Shown one piece after another: positions 11,903 to 23,840 of a DNA stretch of 64,000 bases. A model generated the notes under the pieces. It had not been told where the DNA came from. It saw nothing but the letters and a program-made list of their open reading frames with translations, and made no database searches. Position numbers and translations under genes: made by a program. Each line of letters starts with the position of its first letter. Position 1 is the stretch's first letter. The stretch comes from Tremella fuciformis (Eukaryota > Basidiomycota > Tremellomycetes > Tremellales > Tremellaceae), in contig CP136491.1 in assembly GCA_032768795.1 (NCBI GenBank), forward strand, positions 248,001-312,000, in the 5' to 3' direction.

Positions 11903-14900
11903 ATGTTCAAACGCCGCTCGCACCAGCCCCAAGTCTCTCCCCTCCCGCACGACCCCTCCTTCACCCAGCAGCAACAGCAGCGGTACACTTCCCCTCCCTC
12001 TGGGCGGTCGCCAGCATCCACCCCTCCTCAGCAGAATATGAACGGGACGCTAGCCGGGCCGGCGTACTCGGATGGCAGAGGGATGGAGCGGGCCTCGAGT
12101 GCCGGCACGACGGGCAGCAGTGCGGGCGATAAAGGCGAGAAGCGCAAGAGCGGGTTCTTCTCCCTGGGCAGGAAGGGGCACAAGGACAAGCCCGAGCGAG
12201 AGTCGTTTGACGTGAGCCTTCCTCTGCCCAGTGCGTGCGCTGACGACCAGCGCCCGAAGCCCAACTCGTTCTCTGTCGAAAGGGGCCCGCACCCCTCTTC
12301 TCCCCTCGCTCAGCCCCAGCAACCCAATGGCCAGCAACAGCAACAGCAAAACGGCCAGTTCCAGCCGTACCATATGCGCCAGTTTCCCCCTCCGCATAAC
12401 GGCCACACGCCGCCCCCGCCCGACCAGCCCGGCCTGCGCAACGCCTCGAACCCCCTTCCCCTCACGCCCACTAGCGATTTCGGCTCTGCCCCCAACGGCC
12501 AGCCCCAGGGACTGCCCAAGTCCCAGTCGATGGGCCCGCAGGGATTCCGCGTCCCGGATACACACCCCTATCGCGGCTTCCTCACTGCTCAACAACAGCA
12601 GCAGCAGCAGCAGCAGGGCTCGCTGCCGCGCTCGGCATCGTCGCCCCTTGCGCCGCCTCAGCCGCAGAGCATGTCGGGCCACTCGGGTCATTCGTCCGCT
12701 ACGGACGTCACTGACACCCCTACGGCTTCGGCTTCGGCCCCTGCGCCAGCACCTCCAGCGCCGACCGCAGGAGGCTCGGTCGACCAGCCGCGCATCGTCT
12801 CGCGCAAGGAAGATATACCCCAGACGCCCCGAGAGAAACAGCGCGTGGCCAGTGCGACGGCCGCCACTGCTGGCGGCGGGCCGCTTGGCCTCAACGGCAG
12901 TCCTGGTGGACCTGCGTCTACCTGGATGCGCGAGTTCGAAGGTATCGTCGACCTCATCGGCGGCCAGCCGGGCAAGACGTATGTCGCCAGCCCGCCAGAG
13001 CTCGAGATGATCCTCGCTCGGACCAGCGCCGGAGGGCAGCCTAAGCAGGGCCCGCCCGGAAGTCAGAACAACGACTGGGATGCCGTGTGGCTGCAGCTTT
13101 CAGGCATCTCGCTCTCCATGTGGTCCATGAAGGAGACCCGCGCTGCCGCTGCGCGCGGCGAGAAGGTCCCGCCGACCTATTTCAACATCACCGACTCGTC
13201 CCTCGAGCTACTGGCCGCTCTCCCGCCCCCGCCGCATCGCCCGACTTCTCATCCCCACCCGCACGTCTTTTCGCTCAATACCGCCGGCTCGAATCGCCTG
13301 CTCTTCTCCTGTCCTTCTGAGCGGGACCTTGCCCGGTGGGCGACCGGGCTCCGCCTCGCCGCGTGGGAGCGCTCCAAGCTCGAGGAGATCTACACTGGCC
13401 ACCTCATCAAGTCTGGTGGCCGCGAGCCGGCGTCGGAGCTCCAGCGAGGCAGGATGGAGGGCTGGGTACGCGTGCGCGTCATGGGCGGGACGGACTGGAA
13501 GCGGCTCTGGCTCGTCCTGAGCAAGCCGTACGTCGAGACGGCCGAAGAGGAGAAGAAGAACAGGCGCAGAAGCTTCTTTGGTCTGGGCGACAAGGCGGAG
13601 AAGGAGGTTGTTCAGGAACCTAATACTGGTGAAGCCATGGCTAGCTTCTATCCCGAGCCGAGGACGCAGAAGAACAGGACGACCAGCGTCGCTGTCCTCA
13701 CCATCACCAACGTCACACAGGCGTGAGTCCCCCGTGTCAATCATGTGTGGCATGCTGATACGTGCCAGGTATGCCGTCTTCCCCGAGCGCCTCGAGGTCA
13801 TGTCCCAGTCCAACCTCATGAAAGTCGTCGGACGCGTTCATGGCGAGATGGTCACTATCGAAGGCCGGCTCCGGGATTCCGGCTGGGCGCTCATCATGCC
13901 CGAACTCAGCGCCGATAGCCCCGCCGATCCGCCCGCCACTAGTCCCCTGTCGCACATGATGAAGTGGGTCACTGGCGTGCACGACATTTTCAGCCTGTAC
14001 GGCCGGCCCGAGCGGTACATCTGGGACAGGCAGAATCCCGACTCGCTCTTCTTTGCCTACCCACAAGGCGAAGATCGGGCCCGCCTGTTCCTCGACATTG
14101 AAGATGCCACCCAGGCAGATTTCCGCCTCACCAACCTTGCGCAGATCCGCAAAAGCTTTGCCTCGCTCACCGTGCGCAAGCTACAGGGCACGCTGAACCC
14201 TTACGCGCCGGACGACGACGATAAGCCTACCCCTCGTCCCGAGGGCAACTATCGCCTGCCGCCACTGCCTTTCACCCAGCAACAGCAGCAGCAGATCTCC
14301 CCGCAGCTCTCGCAGGACAACCATACCCAGCCCCGGTCCCTCACTCCCATCACCGAGCAGACCGACATTGCTAGCAGGCAAAACTCGACCAAGACGCAGG
14401 GCACGACCCGGAGTCAGCCCCTGGCGTCGTCGAGCGACCGCAGGTATTCCTCCGAGGCTCCCAGCAAGCAGGGAAGCGGCTCGAGCAAGTTCCTTTCCCC
14501 CGGCGCTGGCGAGGAGCGGCTCGCTCCTATCCAAGATACCACAGAGTTCGTCACTACCGAGGAACCAGAGCCTCAGTCCGCTTCTGAGCCACCGAACTCG
14601 GCTTCCCTCACCTCTGAGAGTCAGTCCGGTCCGACCGTCTGGTCCCAGGACTCCGCTGGTCCTACGCCCACGAACACCTTTGGCAGCCATCTGCCAGCCC
14701 CTCCTCAACCGCTCACGGCTATGCCTGAGCCAACCCCGGCCACCTCCTCAGGTGGCGTCACGGAGAAACCCTCGATCGACAGTCTGCGCAATCATGACTT
14801 ACCCGAGCTACCGCCGACCTCGCCCATCACCTTACCTGACCCGCGTCAGTCCCTCGGGCCCATCGTCTCCCAGCCCCCGCAGGTCCTCTCACCCACTCCG

Positions 14901-17060
14901 CGCCGCGTATCCTCTTCTGGCGAGCTCAATCAGGTGACAGGCACCAACGGTCTTCGAGACGAGCCGGCCGCCATGTACCTCATGAACATGGTCGAGGAGC
15001 CCGCTTCGTCCATCCCGCCCGATAATGCCCGTCCGCGCTCAGCGTCCCCCAAGAAGCCCCTGTCCATCGTCACGAACTTCGACCGCTCCAAGCCGAACGA
15101 ACCCCTCGGGCGCAAACCCTCTGGCGCGCGTGCCCTCCCGCCGAAGAAAGGCGGTAGTGGAGGTAGCGGTGGGAGCGTTGGGCCTGGAAGAGATCTGGAT
15201 GTCATACAGGATGCTCCCTCTCCTGCGTCCCCTTCGCGCTCGCCTCAACCTCAGCCTCCAGCGCAGCCCGCGAATGACGGTCCGGTCCCCGCTGCTGTCC
15301 CCGGCAACGCACCCGGCTCGGCGCCTGCCCCTCCCAACGCCACTGCGCACACGCTGCAGGCCTCCGCCAGCGAGCGGGCAAGAAAGCCCTCGAACGACCT
15401 CGATGAGGATGCTGCGGTATTTGCTGCTTATGCCGATCAGCCCTCTCCTGCGAAGAAGGCCATGCCGCCTGTCCCGCCTGCACAGAATGGCGCCGCGCCT
15501 CCAGCTCGGTCGGCTGCTGCCCAAGAAGAGGTCCGCTCTTCTTTTGCACCGTCCAAGGCGGCGGCCGAGCGCCGTGCCAAGGCAGAGCAGGCTGCTGCTG
15601 ATCAGCAACGCGCGATGACCATGCCCGGTGGAGGAAAGCGCGTCGGCCAGACCACTGGTAGAGCGAATGCGAATGACGAATGGAGTGAAGACGAGGATGA
15701 GTCCGACGAGGACGCCTCGCCTGTTGCCCCGATGCAATCCCAGCTTCCTCCTCCGGCCCAGCCGACACATGCCCCTCAAGCACCATCATCTTATGCGAAC
15801 CAGTTCGACGGTGGCTCGATCGGACGCTCCACTTCGAAAGCCCGGGCGCTACCGCCTGTCCCGACACCTATCGCTCCTACCGGCGGCGACTTCTTCCACC
15901 AGCCTCGCAGTCCCGTCCAGTCCACCGCTGCCCACGTCCATGCCCTGCCGCCTGCTCCGCCGCAAGACCGCCCGCGATCACGTTCTCCTCAGGCGCCACA
16001 GCAACGGCAGTCGTCCTACTACCCTCAGTCTCAGCAACATCCTCTGCCGCCAATGCCTCCGCCCCAGTCGCTTCCTCCGCAGCAGCAACCGCCTGCGACG
16101 AGGCAGAGCGTGTGGAACGCCAACTTCTCGCAAGAGCACGGCCACGCCCAGCCCTCTGGCAAGTTTGTCGAGCTCGAAGAGCCCTCGGTGCAGCTCACAA
16201 AGGCCTTCTCGCCACATGGTCTCCTGCAGGCTGGCATGCAGGACAAAGAGGAGCGGTCGGCCAAGAAGCAGGAAGAGCTCGCTCGGGAGACAGGAAGCAG
16301 CCTGATCAGCGTCCCCAGCAAGCCACCGCCTCCCTCTGCCGGCCTCCTTGGTGCTGTCGCGGCTCACGAGCGCGATCGCAAGAACGCCGGTGGTATCGGT
16401 GCCACGCTCACGGACCGGGAACGCGAGAAGCGCATCAATGAAGAGCGCCAGAGGGAGCAGACGCGCATTTACGGCGATGGGTCCCCGCCGCCGGGCATGT
16501 ACCCCGGTATGATGGGTATGGGCATGAGTATGCCCGGTATGAACATGGGGATGGGCATGCCTGGTATGCCTGGATATCCGATGGGCTTTGGCGTGAGTCT
16601 GTCTATCGTGCAGTGGGAGTCAAAGTTGATTTGGCAGCAGTACAACCCTTACGCCCAGCAGCAGGCGATGATGGCCGCTCAGATGGCGTACCAGCAAGCC
16701 ATGATGCAGTCGTATCACCAGCAACATCCTCACCCGCAGTCCCCGCCGCCTCAGCCCGGCCAACCGCCATCGCCCGCCCCTCCGCCACCATCCAGGCCCG
16801 CCAGCTCGCAAGGTGGAGACGGGCTCGACCGACCTTCGTCGGCCGGCTCGTTCCAGGCCCAGCAGGGCCAGTACTTCAACCCCCACATGTCGATGTACGG
16901 CGGCTGGGGCGGCGGCATGCCCATGGTCAACCCGTGGATGATGCCCATGCCGGGGATGGGCTCGCCCGGGATGTTGCAGCCGAACGGGTACGATTGGCAG
17001 CCTCAGCCTGCACAGGACGAGGCGCGGAGTGTGCGAGGGGATCGGCACGAGGCGAATTGA
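11903..17060 (+). CDS. PH-domain protein, Caf120/Skg3-like
   Basis: Main exons are 11903-13722 and 13769-17060. Two further introns, 12212-12250 (39 nt) and 16593-16637 (45 nt), have good splice sites but are stopless and divisible by three. The protein is therefore about 1,675 residues if they are removed. The N-terminal 370 residues are disordered, with three poly-Gln runs. A PH domain lies around residues 375-480 (DWDAVWLQLSG, then HVFSLNTAGSNRLLFSC and DLARWATGLRLAAWE). It is followed by a second module with GWVRVRVMGGTDWKRLW and YAVFPERLEVMSQSNLMKV. The C-terminal half is Pro/Gln/Met-Gly-rich. This arrangement matches fungal Caf120/Skg3 proteins, which in yeast associate with CCR4-NOT and the bud neck. 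Assignment rests on domain order; a generic PH-domain protein is the alternative. Confidence 0.75.
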
Positions 17061-17376
17061 TCATCTTGCTTGCTTGTTGTTAGTATACCTTGTCCCGGCT
17101 TGTCCTCGCTTGGCTCGGCTTGTGATGTTTTTGACGACCTTGAACTTGTTCCGTGATGCCTAATCGTAGTGTGATGTGATAATGGACACTCCACCAGTGA
17201 CAAAAACCGAGATCAGTACACCTATATGTTGAGAATGACGACGACTGTGCCCGTCGTCCTCCCAGGCCACCGCGCAGTCATAATACAAGGGTGCATGCTA
17301 TTGCGCTCGCGCCCATGATGCAAGTCCCGTCCGCGTCATGATACCTCCTCCATCCTCCAACACAACCCTTCAGTGC
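17061..17376. other. Convergent 3' region (PH-domain gene/RPL35)
   Basis: 316 bp between converging stop codons. Nothing beyond presumed 3' UTRs is visible. Confidence 0.5.
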
Positions 17377-18038
17377 TCATGCCTTGAGGGCGAATTTGCG
17401 CGCGGGAAAGTGGACGAGCTTCTTGTGCGCCTTCTCGGTGATGGCCGACGACTCCTTCTTGGTGAGGCGGCGGCGGATGGCGCGGGTCTTCTTGTAGCGC
17501 AGGTCGAGGGGGAGGTCTGCTGTCAGCGAGAGTCCGGTGGAGGAGTTGGGGTGGACAAGGTGGAGTGGAGGACGCACACTTGGAGTTCTTGTAGAATTCA
17601 CGCAGGTTCTGCCTTTGTTTCTGGTTGATGACGGTCAGAACGCGGGCGATGGATTTGCGCACAGTGTTGCTGCTTGTCAGCGTCGCCCGAGCGCATCGTG
17701 CATCGTCCTCAAAGCCCCGTGCCGTCCAGTCCTTCTTCCCTTCTCTCGCCACGCTTGCTCGGATGTGACTGGTGCTGAGATGACAGCGACTGATCACAAC
17801 CATCTCCTAGATGCTCTGCGCTCGCCTCTCGTATCCCCCTGCCTTGCTCCTCCCCATCTCCACCTTGCCCGAACCCAAACACTCACATCTTGGTCAACTT
17901 GCTCGCGCTTCCTCCGGCAATCTTCTGCACCCGCAAGCTGGCGAGCTCAGTCTTGAGCTCGGACAGCTGGGTGAGGAGGTCCTGCTTGTTCTTGGACTGC
18001 AGCTCGAACGCCTTGATCTTGGACGAAGAGGACGACAT
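17377..18038 (-). CDS. RPL35: 60S ribosomal protein L35 (uL29)
   Basis: Three exons (18038-17887, 17669-17578, 17516-17377) give 127 residues. The sequence shows [46 protein letters not shown] and [15 protein letters not shown], the uL29/eL35 pattern with its N-terminal helical hairpin and basic tail. It sits at the nascent-chain exit tunnel. The frame across intron 2 restores the conserved [14 protein letters not shown], which fixes the donor at 17577. Intron 1 is long (217 nt). The gene is divergent from RAD23 with 434 bp between starts. Confidence 0.97.
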
Positions 18039-18472
18039 GGCTGGGAGTCAGTGCTGTCCCGGTCCTTCCCCGCTGCTCCGCTGCTGCTTCTCGCTTCTCG
18101 CTTCTCTCCTCTGCGTCCGCTTCAGTCGGGAAGGGGGGCTGGAGCTGGACTGACTGGGCTGCTGTGAGTGTTGATGGCTAGGAGAGAAGCAGTCTGCAAG
18201 TCTTCAAGCACGACGAAGGGGAGGGGGAGGGGTGGCAGTGAAACCCCTTTCGGCGTTAAGATTTCAATTTCGTCTCGTCCGAAAACACCGACGGCGTGGC
18301 ACTCCCCCCTTATCCCCTGGACAGCTAATCGATCCACCCCCGTAAGCCTCCACCTGCGTCAGCGACCCCCTTCCCTCTCGACGACGATACATACACACCG
18401 TGTTCCAGTTCTCTTCTAGCACATCTCTCTTACCTCTACCCATCCTATCACGTTCACGGCGGCCGCGCAGAG
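18039..18472. promoter_or_regulatory. Divergent promoter region RPL35/RAD23
   Basis: 434 bp between the two start codons. CT-rich runs lie on both sides, consistent with two leaders. No recognisable factor site was called. Confidence 0.5.
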
Positions 18473-20145
18473 ATGGTCAAGATCACACTCAAGACCGTCC
18501 AGAACAAGGTCAGCTCTCTAGTCAGCAACGCCGAGCCGAGCTCACGTACAGCTGTTCACGGTCGACGCCGAGGACAGCGAGACGGTGCGTCCCCTCGACT
18601 CGGCGATGACGATCGGCTGACGAGATAGGTCGGCGATGTTAAGAAGAAGATCCAGGAGACGCAGACTTTTCCCGTAGAGCAGCAGAAGCTCATCTACTCC
18701 GGTCAGTCAACGCCTTGCCACTCCGCTCTCCAACAGGACTGCTTCTCCTTTCTATCTGCGACGGCCGCTTTGGACACGTGTCCAGTGTACTGATGAGCAG
18801 GAAAGATCCTCCAGGATGCGGCGACCGTTGGATCGCTCAAGATCAAGGAGAAAGACTTTCTCGTCGTGATGGTCTCCAAGGCGAGTCGTTCGCGGGGCCC
18901 TCCCTGTCCGAGCTCATCGGTTAGCCTAAGGCGACCCCCGCTGCCCCGGCTGCTGCGCCAACACCTGCACCGGCACCGGCACCGGCAGCAGAGCCCACAC
19001 CTGCACCTGCGACGACTGCCGAGCCTGCAGCTCCTGCTCCCGCTGTTTCCCCCGCAGCTCCCGCGACGTCTAGTGCGCCCGCGCCGGCTGAAGCCGCCGG
19101 TGGTGCTTCTTACAACATGGGCTCGTTCCGTATGTCCTCCTCATGCATCGTTCTCTTCGCTGACCGCAGTCACGGGCGATGCGCTCGAAGCGGCCATTGC
19201 AGGCATTGTGGAGATGGGATTCCCGCGCGAACAGGTTGTCCGGGCCATGCGCGCCAGCTTCAACGAGCCGAACCGAGCTGTGGAGTATCTCATGAGCGTG
19301 CGTCTTGCCCTCATGTTTGTCCTCCGGGCTGATTGTCAGGGAAATATCCCTGCCGAGGTTCCGTCTGGACCATCGGCTGCTGCGCCAGCGGTGAGTCCTT
19401 CGTTTGTTGTGACCATTTCGCCGCTCAAGCACAGACTCAAGCTCCCCGTCCGAGCACTACGACCCAACCCCCACCAGCACAACCTGCACCAGAACCGGCG
19501 CCACAAACTGCGCCGCCGGCTCAGGCCTCCAACGACCAAGGCAGTGCAGAGAACCTCTTTGCTGCTGCCGAAGCCGCCATGAACCGGGATCGAGGGACTG
19601 GGGCGGCACCCGGTGGGGCGGCAGGCCCAGCTGGCGGTGCGCGTGGTCCAGGCGCAGGCGGCGATGTGGATCTTGGTGCTCTGGCCAACTCGCCACAGAT
19701 GCAACGATTGAGAGAGGTGAGAGTGACTGATCCGCCTGATCAGCGCTCGCTCACCTCCTAGATGGTACAGCAAAATCCGGCTCTGATACAGCCCCTCATC
19801 CAGCAAATCGTCACGCAACAGCCTCAGCTCGCTCAGCTTATCAACCAACATCCGGAAGCTCTGTACGAGCTGCTCGGCGCCGGCGGCGAAGGGGACGACG
19901 AGGATGATTTCATGGGGCAGCAGGTCATGCAAGTCAACTTGACCCAGGAGGAGGCCGCGGCAGTGGAACGGGTGCGTCCATGAGCTCTATACAGGTCACA
20001 GACAGCTCACATGCAGCTCGAGGCGCTCGGCTTTGACCGGCAAATCGTTCTCCAGGCCTACATGCTGTGTGACAAGAACGAGGAGCTCGCTGCCAACTTC
20101 TTGTTCGAGAGCGGGGAAGATGAGGACATGCCGCCAGCAGCATGA
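18473..20145 (+). CDS. RAD23: UV excision repair / proteasome shuttle protein Rad23
   Basis: Ten exons (18473-18508, 18552-18584, 18629-18701, 18801-18880, 18925-19129, 19170-19297, 19340-19390, 19435-19716, 19762-19971, 20017-20145) give 408 residues. Domains in order: an N-terminal ubiquitin-like domain ([16 protein letters not shown] to [13 protein letters not shown]); a Pro/Ala linker; UBA1 ([18 protein letters not shown]); a Gly/Ala linker; the XPC/Rad4-binding domain ([16 protein letters not shown]); and UBA2 ([15 protein letters not shown]). This is the complete Rad23 architecture. It delivers ubiquitinated substrates to the proteasome and stabilises Rad4/XPC in nucleotide excision repair. 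Intron 4 (18881-18924) starts with GC rather than GT. No other donor in reach keeps the frame into the conserved KPKA. Confidence 0.97.
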
Positions 20146-20739
20146 TCATGAGCGATGAGGGTGGAGAGGAGGAACTGTGATGATCCTGCAAACTTATGAT
20201 ATCCGTCACGCAAACGTGATGTCCACCAGTCCTTGTGGTTATGCACCATGACACGACGACCACAGTAGATCCTGCTGACCATCCTGTCTTCTCACCCAGG
20301 AGCGCACGGAAAATTGCAAGCCCAGAGTGGCGGTTTCAAGGAGGCGGTCGCCAAGGAGCAAGGGGTGAGCGTGCCTCGACCCGATATGGTTGGTGCCGCG
20401 GTCCTGACGACCCAGGCCGACCCATCTCCTGCAGTGCTTGGTGACGGTACGTCCGTGAGCGTCGTATCTTGGATCGAAGCAGCTCGGACGTTCTTCGCTG
20501 ACTCATTCGTCTTTCTCACTACTGACACCAACCACTTCTCCATCCAAAGGACATTCGTCGTGTCTCTTCTTCGTACACCGGGGCGTTGCTGGCCAGGAGC
20601 TAGCCCACGCTCTTTGACCTTTCTCTCACCGCCAGGCTGGTCCTGCTGTCTCTGTCGCTCGACGCTGTTCATACCTCCCACGCTCGTTCTTCATGCCTTG
20701 TCTACGACGCCTCGACGGTCCTGCGGGTGGTGAAGAGGC
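20146..20739. promoter_or_regulatory. Intergenic region upstream of the multi-membrane-span gene
   Basis: 594 bp. Open frames here (for example 20314-20733) are not supported by domain resemblance or clean splicing. In the frame of the next gene there is a stop at 20731-20733, just before its first ATG. It probably holds the RAD23 3' UTR plus the next gene's promoter and leader. Confidence 0.45.
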
Positions 20740-23634
20740 ATGACGACGCCCTTGCGGGCTAGTGGGGGTGTCCGGTGTTTCTCGCCCGTCGTGGATCTGC
20801 GATGCCAAGGCTTGACCCAGGAAGAGGAGATCGGTGAGTCCTACCCTCCAGCAAGACAGAGCGTATGGCGCTGAGGAACAGTCGTCTATGCTCTCGCCGC
20901 TGCGCAGGTCCTGCTCGTCCCAGTTCTCCTGGCCCTCGCGTGGTCGCGTCCCCGAGCGTGAGTCTCTGGGCTTAGGAGCTAGGCCATTGAGTTGCTCGCT
21001 GATCGATAGACCGCTGCCGTTCCTCGCACTGGACATTGTGCTCTTTGTCGGTGTCGCCAGCTGGGACTTTGCCATACGGATACTGGACATCAGCAATCCT
21101 GCTTTCCAGATGCAAGACCTCATCCTGGGTCAGCGACTGTTTCCGGGAGTGAGTAGAATAGTGCTGAGAGGCAGGCATCTTGGCTGGGCTGCCGGTACTT
21201 GCGCTCTTGCTCTTCGCGCTGGCTATGTGGCTGGGGGATGTCCGGCCCGCCCTCCCGCCCGTGTTCAAGAGCCGCCCTGCGACGCACGCTCTGATCCTGC
21301 TATTTACCCCGCTTGTCCCGGGGGCTTTTGTCGGTGCTCTGCTCGGCGGTGTCCTCTCGCTCGCATATGGTCAGTGCGAAAGACAAGGATGTTAGTGACG
21401 TCGGGAAGGCTGACGCGCAGACGGGCAGGTACTAGGCTTCACGACCCGGACAGACGAGACGACGTCGACCATCCTCTCTATCGCCGGTGCGGGCGCCGCG
21501 TCCCTCTTCCTCCTCTTCCCCTTACTATGCCTCTCCCTCCTCGCCCTCCGACCGGGACAATGGCCGTCGTCCCGCTGGACATTACTCCCCCTCTGGGGCG
21601 GCCTCGCACTGGCCATCGCTGAGATGCTCCTCCTTCTCCCGCCTAACTCGTTCACCCTAACTATACTACGCCGAGGGGTCCGGCTGGCCAGCCGATCCTC
21701 TCTCACAATCGGCGTCATGCTGCTCTACCTCCCCATGCCCTCTCGCCTGACGGCCGATAGCGAGCGCACGCACCGCCGGCTCGACTCGGAGGACGGGCAC
21801 GCTGCAAAAGCAGAGAAGGACAAGCGCCGTCCGACACCACTCAAACTGAAGATTGGCGCGCCCGTCCAGGATACGTTCCGGCGGTTGTCGGTAGAAGCCA
21901 CAAGGGAGTTCTACACTGCACGCGCGCAGGCGAGGGGAGAGGCGGAGACGCCCAAGCCTATCGAGCGGGTCGTCTTCCGTACAGTCAGTCCCGCCCCGCT
22001 TCCTTTTCAGGATAGAACATAGAAGGGCTGACGAGCAGCCGGCTCGTCGGGCGCCGCAGTTATCGTTCGCAGGCTCGACGTTCGACTCGGCCGCCCTTGA
22101 CCAGCTGGCCGAGGTCGTCCGTCGGCGCGACAACCCTGAGGCTGCTTCGCGTCCGCCTGTGCAGGCGCAAACGGTGCAGAGGGTGCAGAACCCCGCTAAA
22201 AAGTACACCGGCTCCATCTATTCCCCTTCAAGAGTCTCGGTATTGGGTTCCGACCTCGCCCAGTGGCCGCCGCCAGCCACGGCCTCGTCACTGGCGTTCG
22301 CCTCGCAGATTGGGACGGCCTGGGCGAGCTCCTCTCAGGTCGGCGCGGGCGCCTTCTCAACATATCGTGACCCGCCGGGACGATCGCGAATGCAGGCGCA
22401 GGCCAGGCAGCAGCCGCTACCTCTGCCTGGCTTCGAGGGCGACTTTGCCACGCGCCAGCGACGCAGTGAGAGTCCGATCTTGCGGGGACCAAGGATGGCC
22501 CATCCCTTTGCGGCTGGTGCGGATCTTGACGTGCCCATCTCGGCGGGTGAGGAGGACCTCGTGCGGATACGGGATATACCGAGGTATCGGACGGTCGATA
22601 CGACCGTCACGCCCACTTCTCAGTCTCGGACACTGCCGCAAGCGCAACCGCAAAGTCAGGTCCAGAGCCAGCAGCGTGACCTGAGTGTGCCGATGGGCAG
22701 ACGGCCCAGTGGGAGACGGAAGCCCGTGCCCCCTCTCGACCAAGTGATCGCTGCAAATCGCCGGCTCAGTCGGGTCGCAGCTGTGCAGCAAGGGCCGGCC
22801 CTTGCGTATTCCACTTTATCTCGCTCGTCGACATACAGTACGCGACGATCAACGACGGAAGGGGCGGCCTTAGCTCCATGGCCGGAGAGCAGATCCGCAT
22901 CTTCGTCTAGAGCCTCATCTGCGGCTCCATCGCCAGGATCACGAGCCGCAAGAAGGGAGACGGACCCGAATCTCGCTCTCGATCCGCGCACCCCCGCCTC
23001 GTCTGCTTCGCCCGATTCGCCACCCTCGGCCCAATCTTCATCTGGGCCCTCCACCACTTCCGACGCGAACATGGACGGCGAAGCGTCCCCCATGTCCGAC
23101 TACAGCCTGTCGACAGCCTCGTCTCTCCGCCGCGGCACGCTCTTCTTCGTCCCGCCCAAAGAGTCGCCCGACACGTCGCAGCGCAATTCGAGCAAGACGA
23201 CGTTCTCAGCGCCGTCTCTGTACTCGAACACCGCCTACTCGCCCGGGGCAAACTACCCCGGCGGCGGGAGCAGGCGCAGCTCGGCCGCCCGAGACGGCGA
23301 GATGCGCTGGGACGACGGCACGCTTGAGAAGCTCGAGCGCAAGGGTAGTGGCGGGGCGGCCGCCGTCGCTCGACGTGCGCGCGCACGCACACAGGAGGAC
23401 GAGCGGCAGCGCGAGTGGAAGTCGGACAGCATGCAGGCCAGCCTGCGCCGTCTGCAGAGAGATACGGGCGTCGAGTTTGACCCGAGGAGATTGGAGGATA
23501 TTGAAGAGAATGAGCGGGCGACGGGCAGGTTTAGTCTTAGCACGTTGGATAGTGAGGACTTGACCCCTCGTGCGAGTAGGCTGGGCATGGGGCTGGACGG
23601 GCAGGGTGCAGGGGCCTGGTGGACGAGGCAGTGA
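20740..23634 (+). CDS. Unrecognised protein with about seven membrane segments and a long disordered tail
   Basis: Six exons (20740-20833, 20882-20957, 21010-21128, 21175-21369, 21421-21983, 22039-23634) give 880 residues in one continuous frame. After a 33-residue N terminus without a signal peptide come hydrophobic segments built around VVYALAAAQVLLVPVLLALAW, LALDIVLFVGVASW, LAGLPVLALLLFALAMWL, LILLFTPLVPGAFVGALLGG, IAGAGAASLFLLFPLLCL, LPLWGGLALAIAEMLLLL and SSLTIGVMLLYLPM. That is about seven spans in the first 300 residues. The remaining 580 residues are polar, Ser/Arg/Pro-rich and presumably cytosolic, with a short charged helical stretch (KLERKGSGGAAAVARRARAR). I recognise no family motif. 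A receptor-like or scaffold role is possible but not shown. The start is the first ATG after an in-frame stop. Confidence 0.75.
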
Positions 23635-23840
23635 TGCATACATACATACTTGGCTTTCGTCGTCAGAAGCTTCTTTGAGAAGAGTTGGCCGACACGTGGT
23701 GGACGTGACACGCGACTTCGCTGTCCACTCACTGTCACCACTCACTATTCAGCACTACCTTCTCATCTGACTCACTACTGCCCAGCGCATCACACGCCTA
23801 GACAGAGCGGTCCATGGCGCAGGCAGGCGCCCCCTAGTCC

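Noticed and set aside
17670..17886. Intronic snoRNA in RPL35 intron 1
   Set aside because: No C/D or H/ACA box pairs were visible on the sense strand of the gene.
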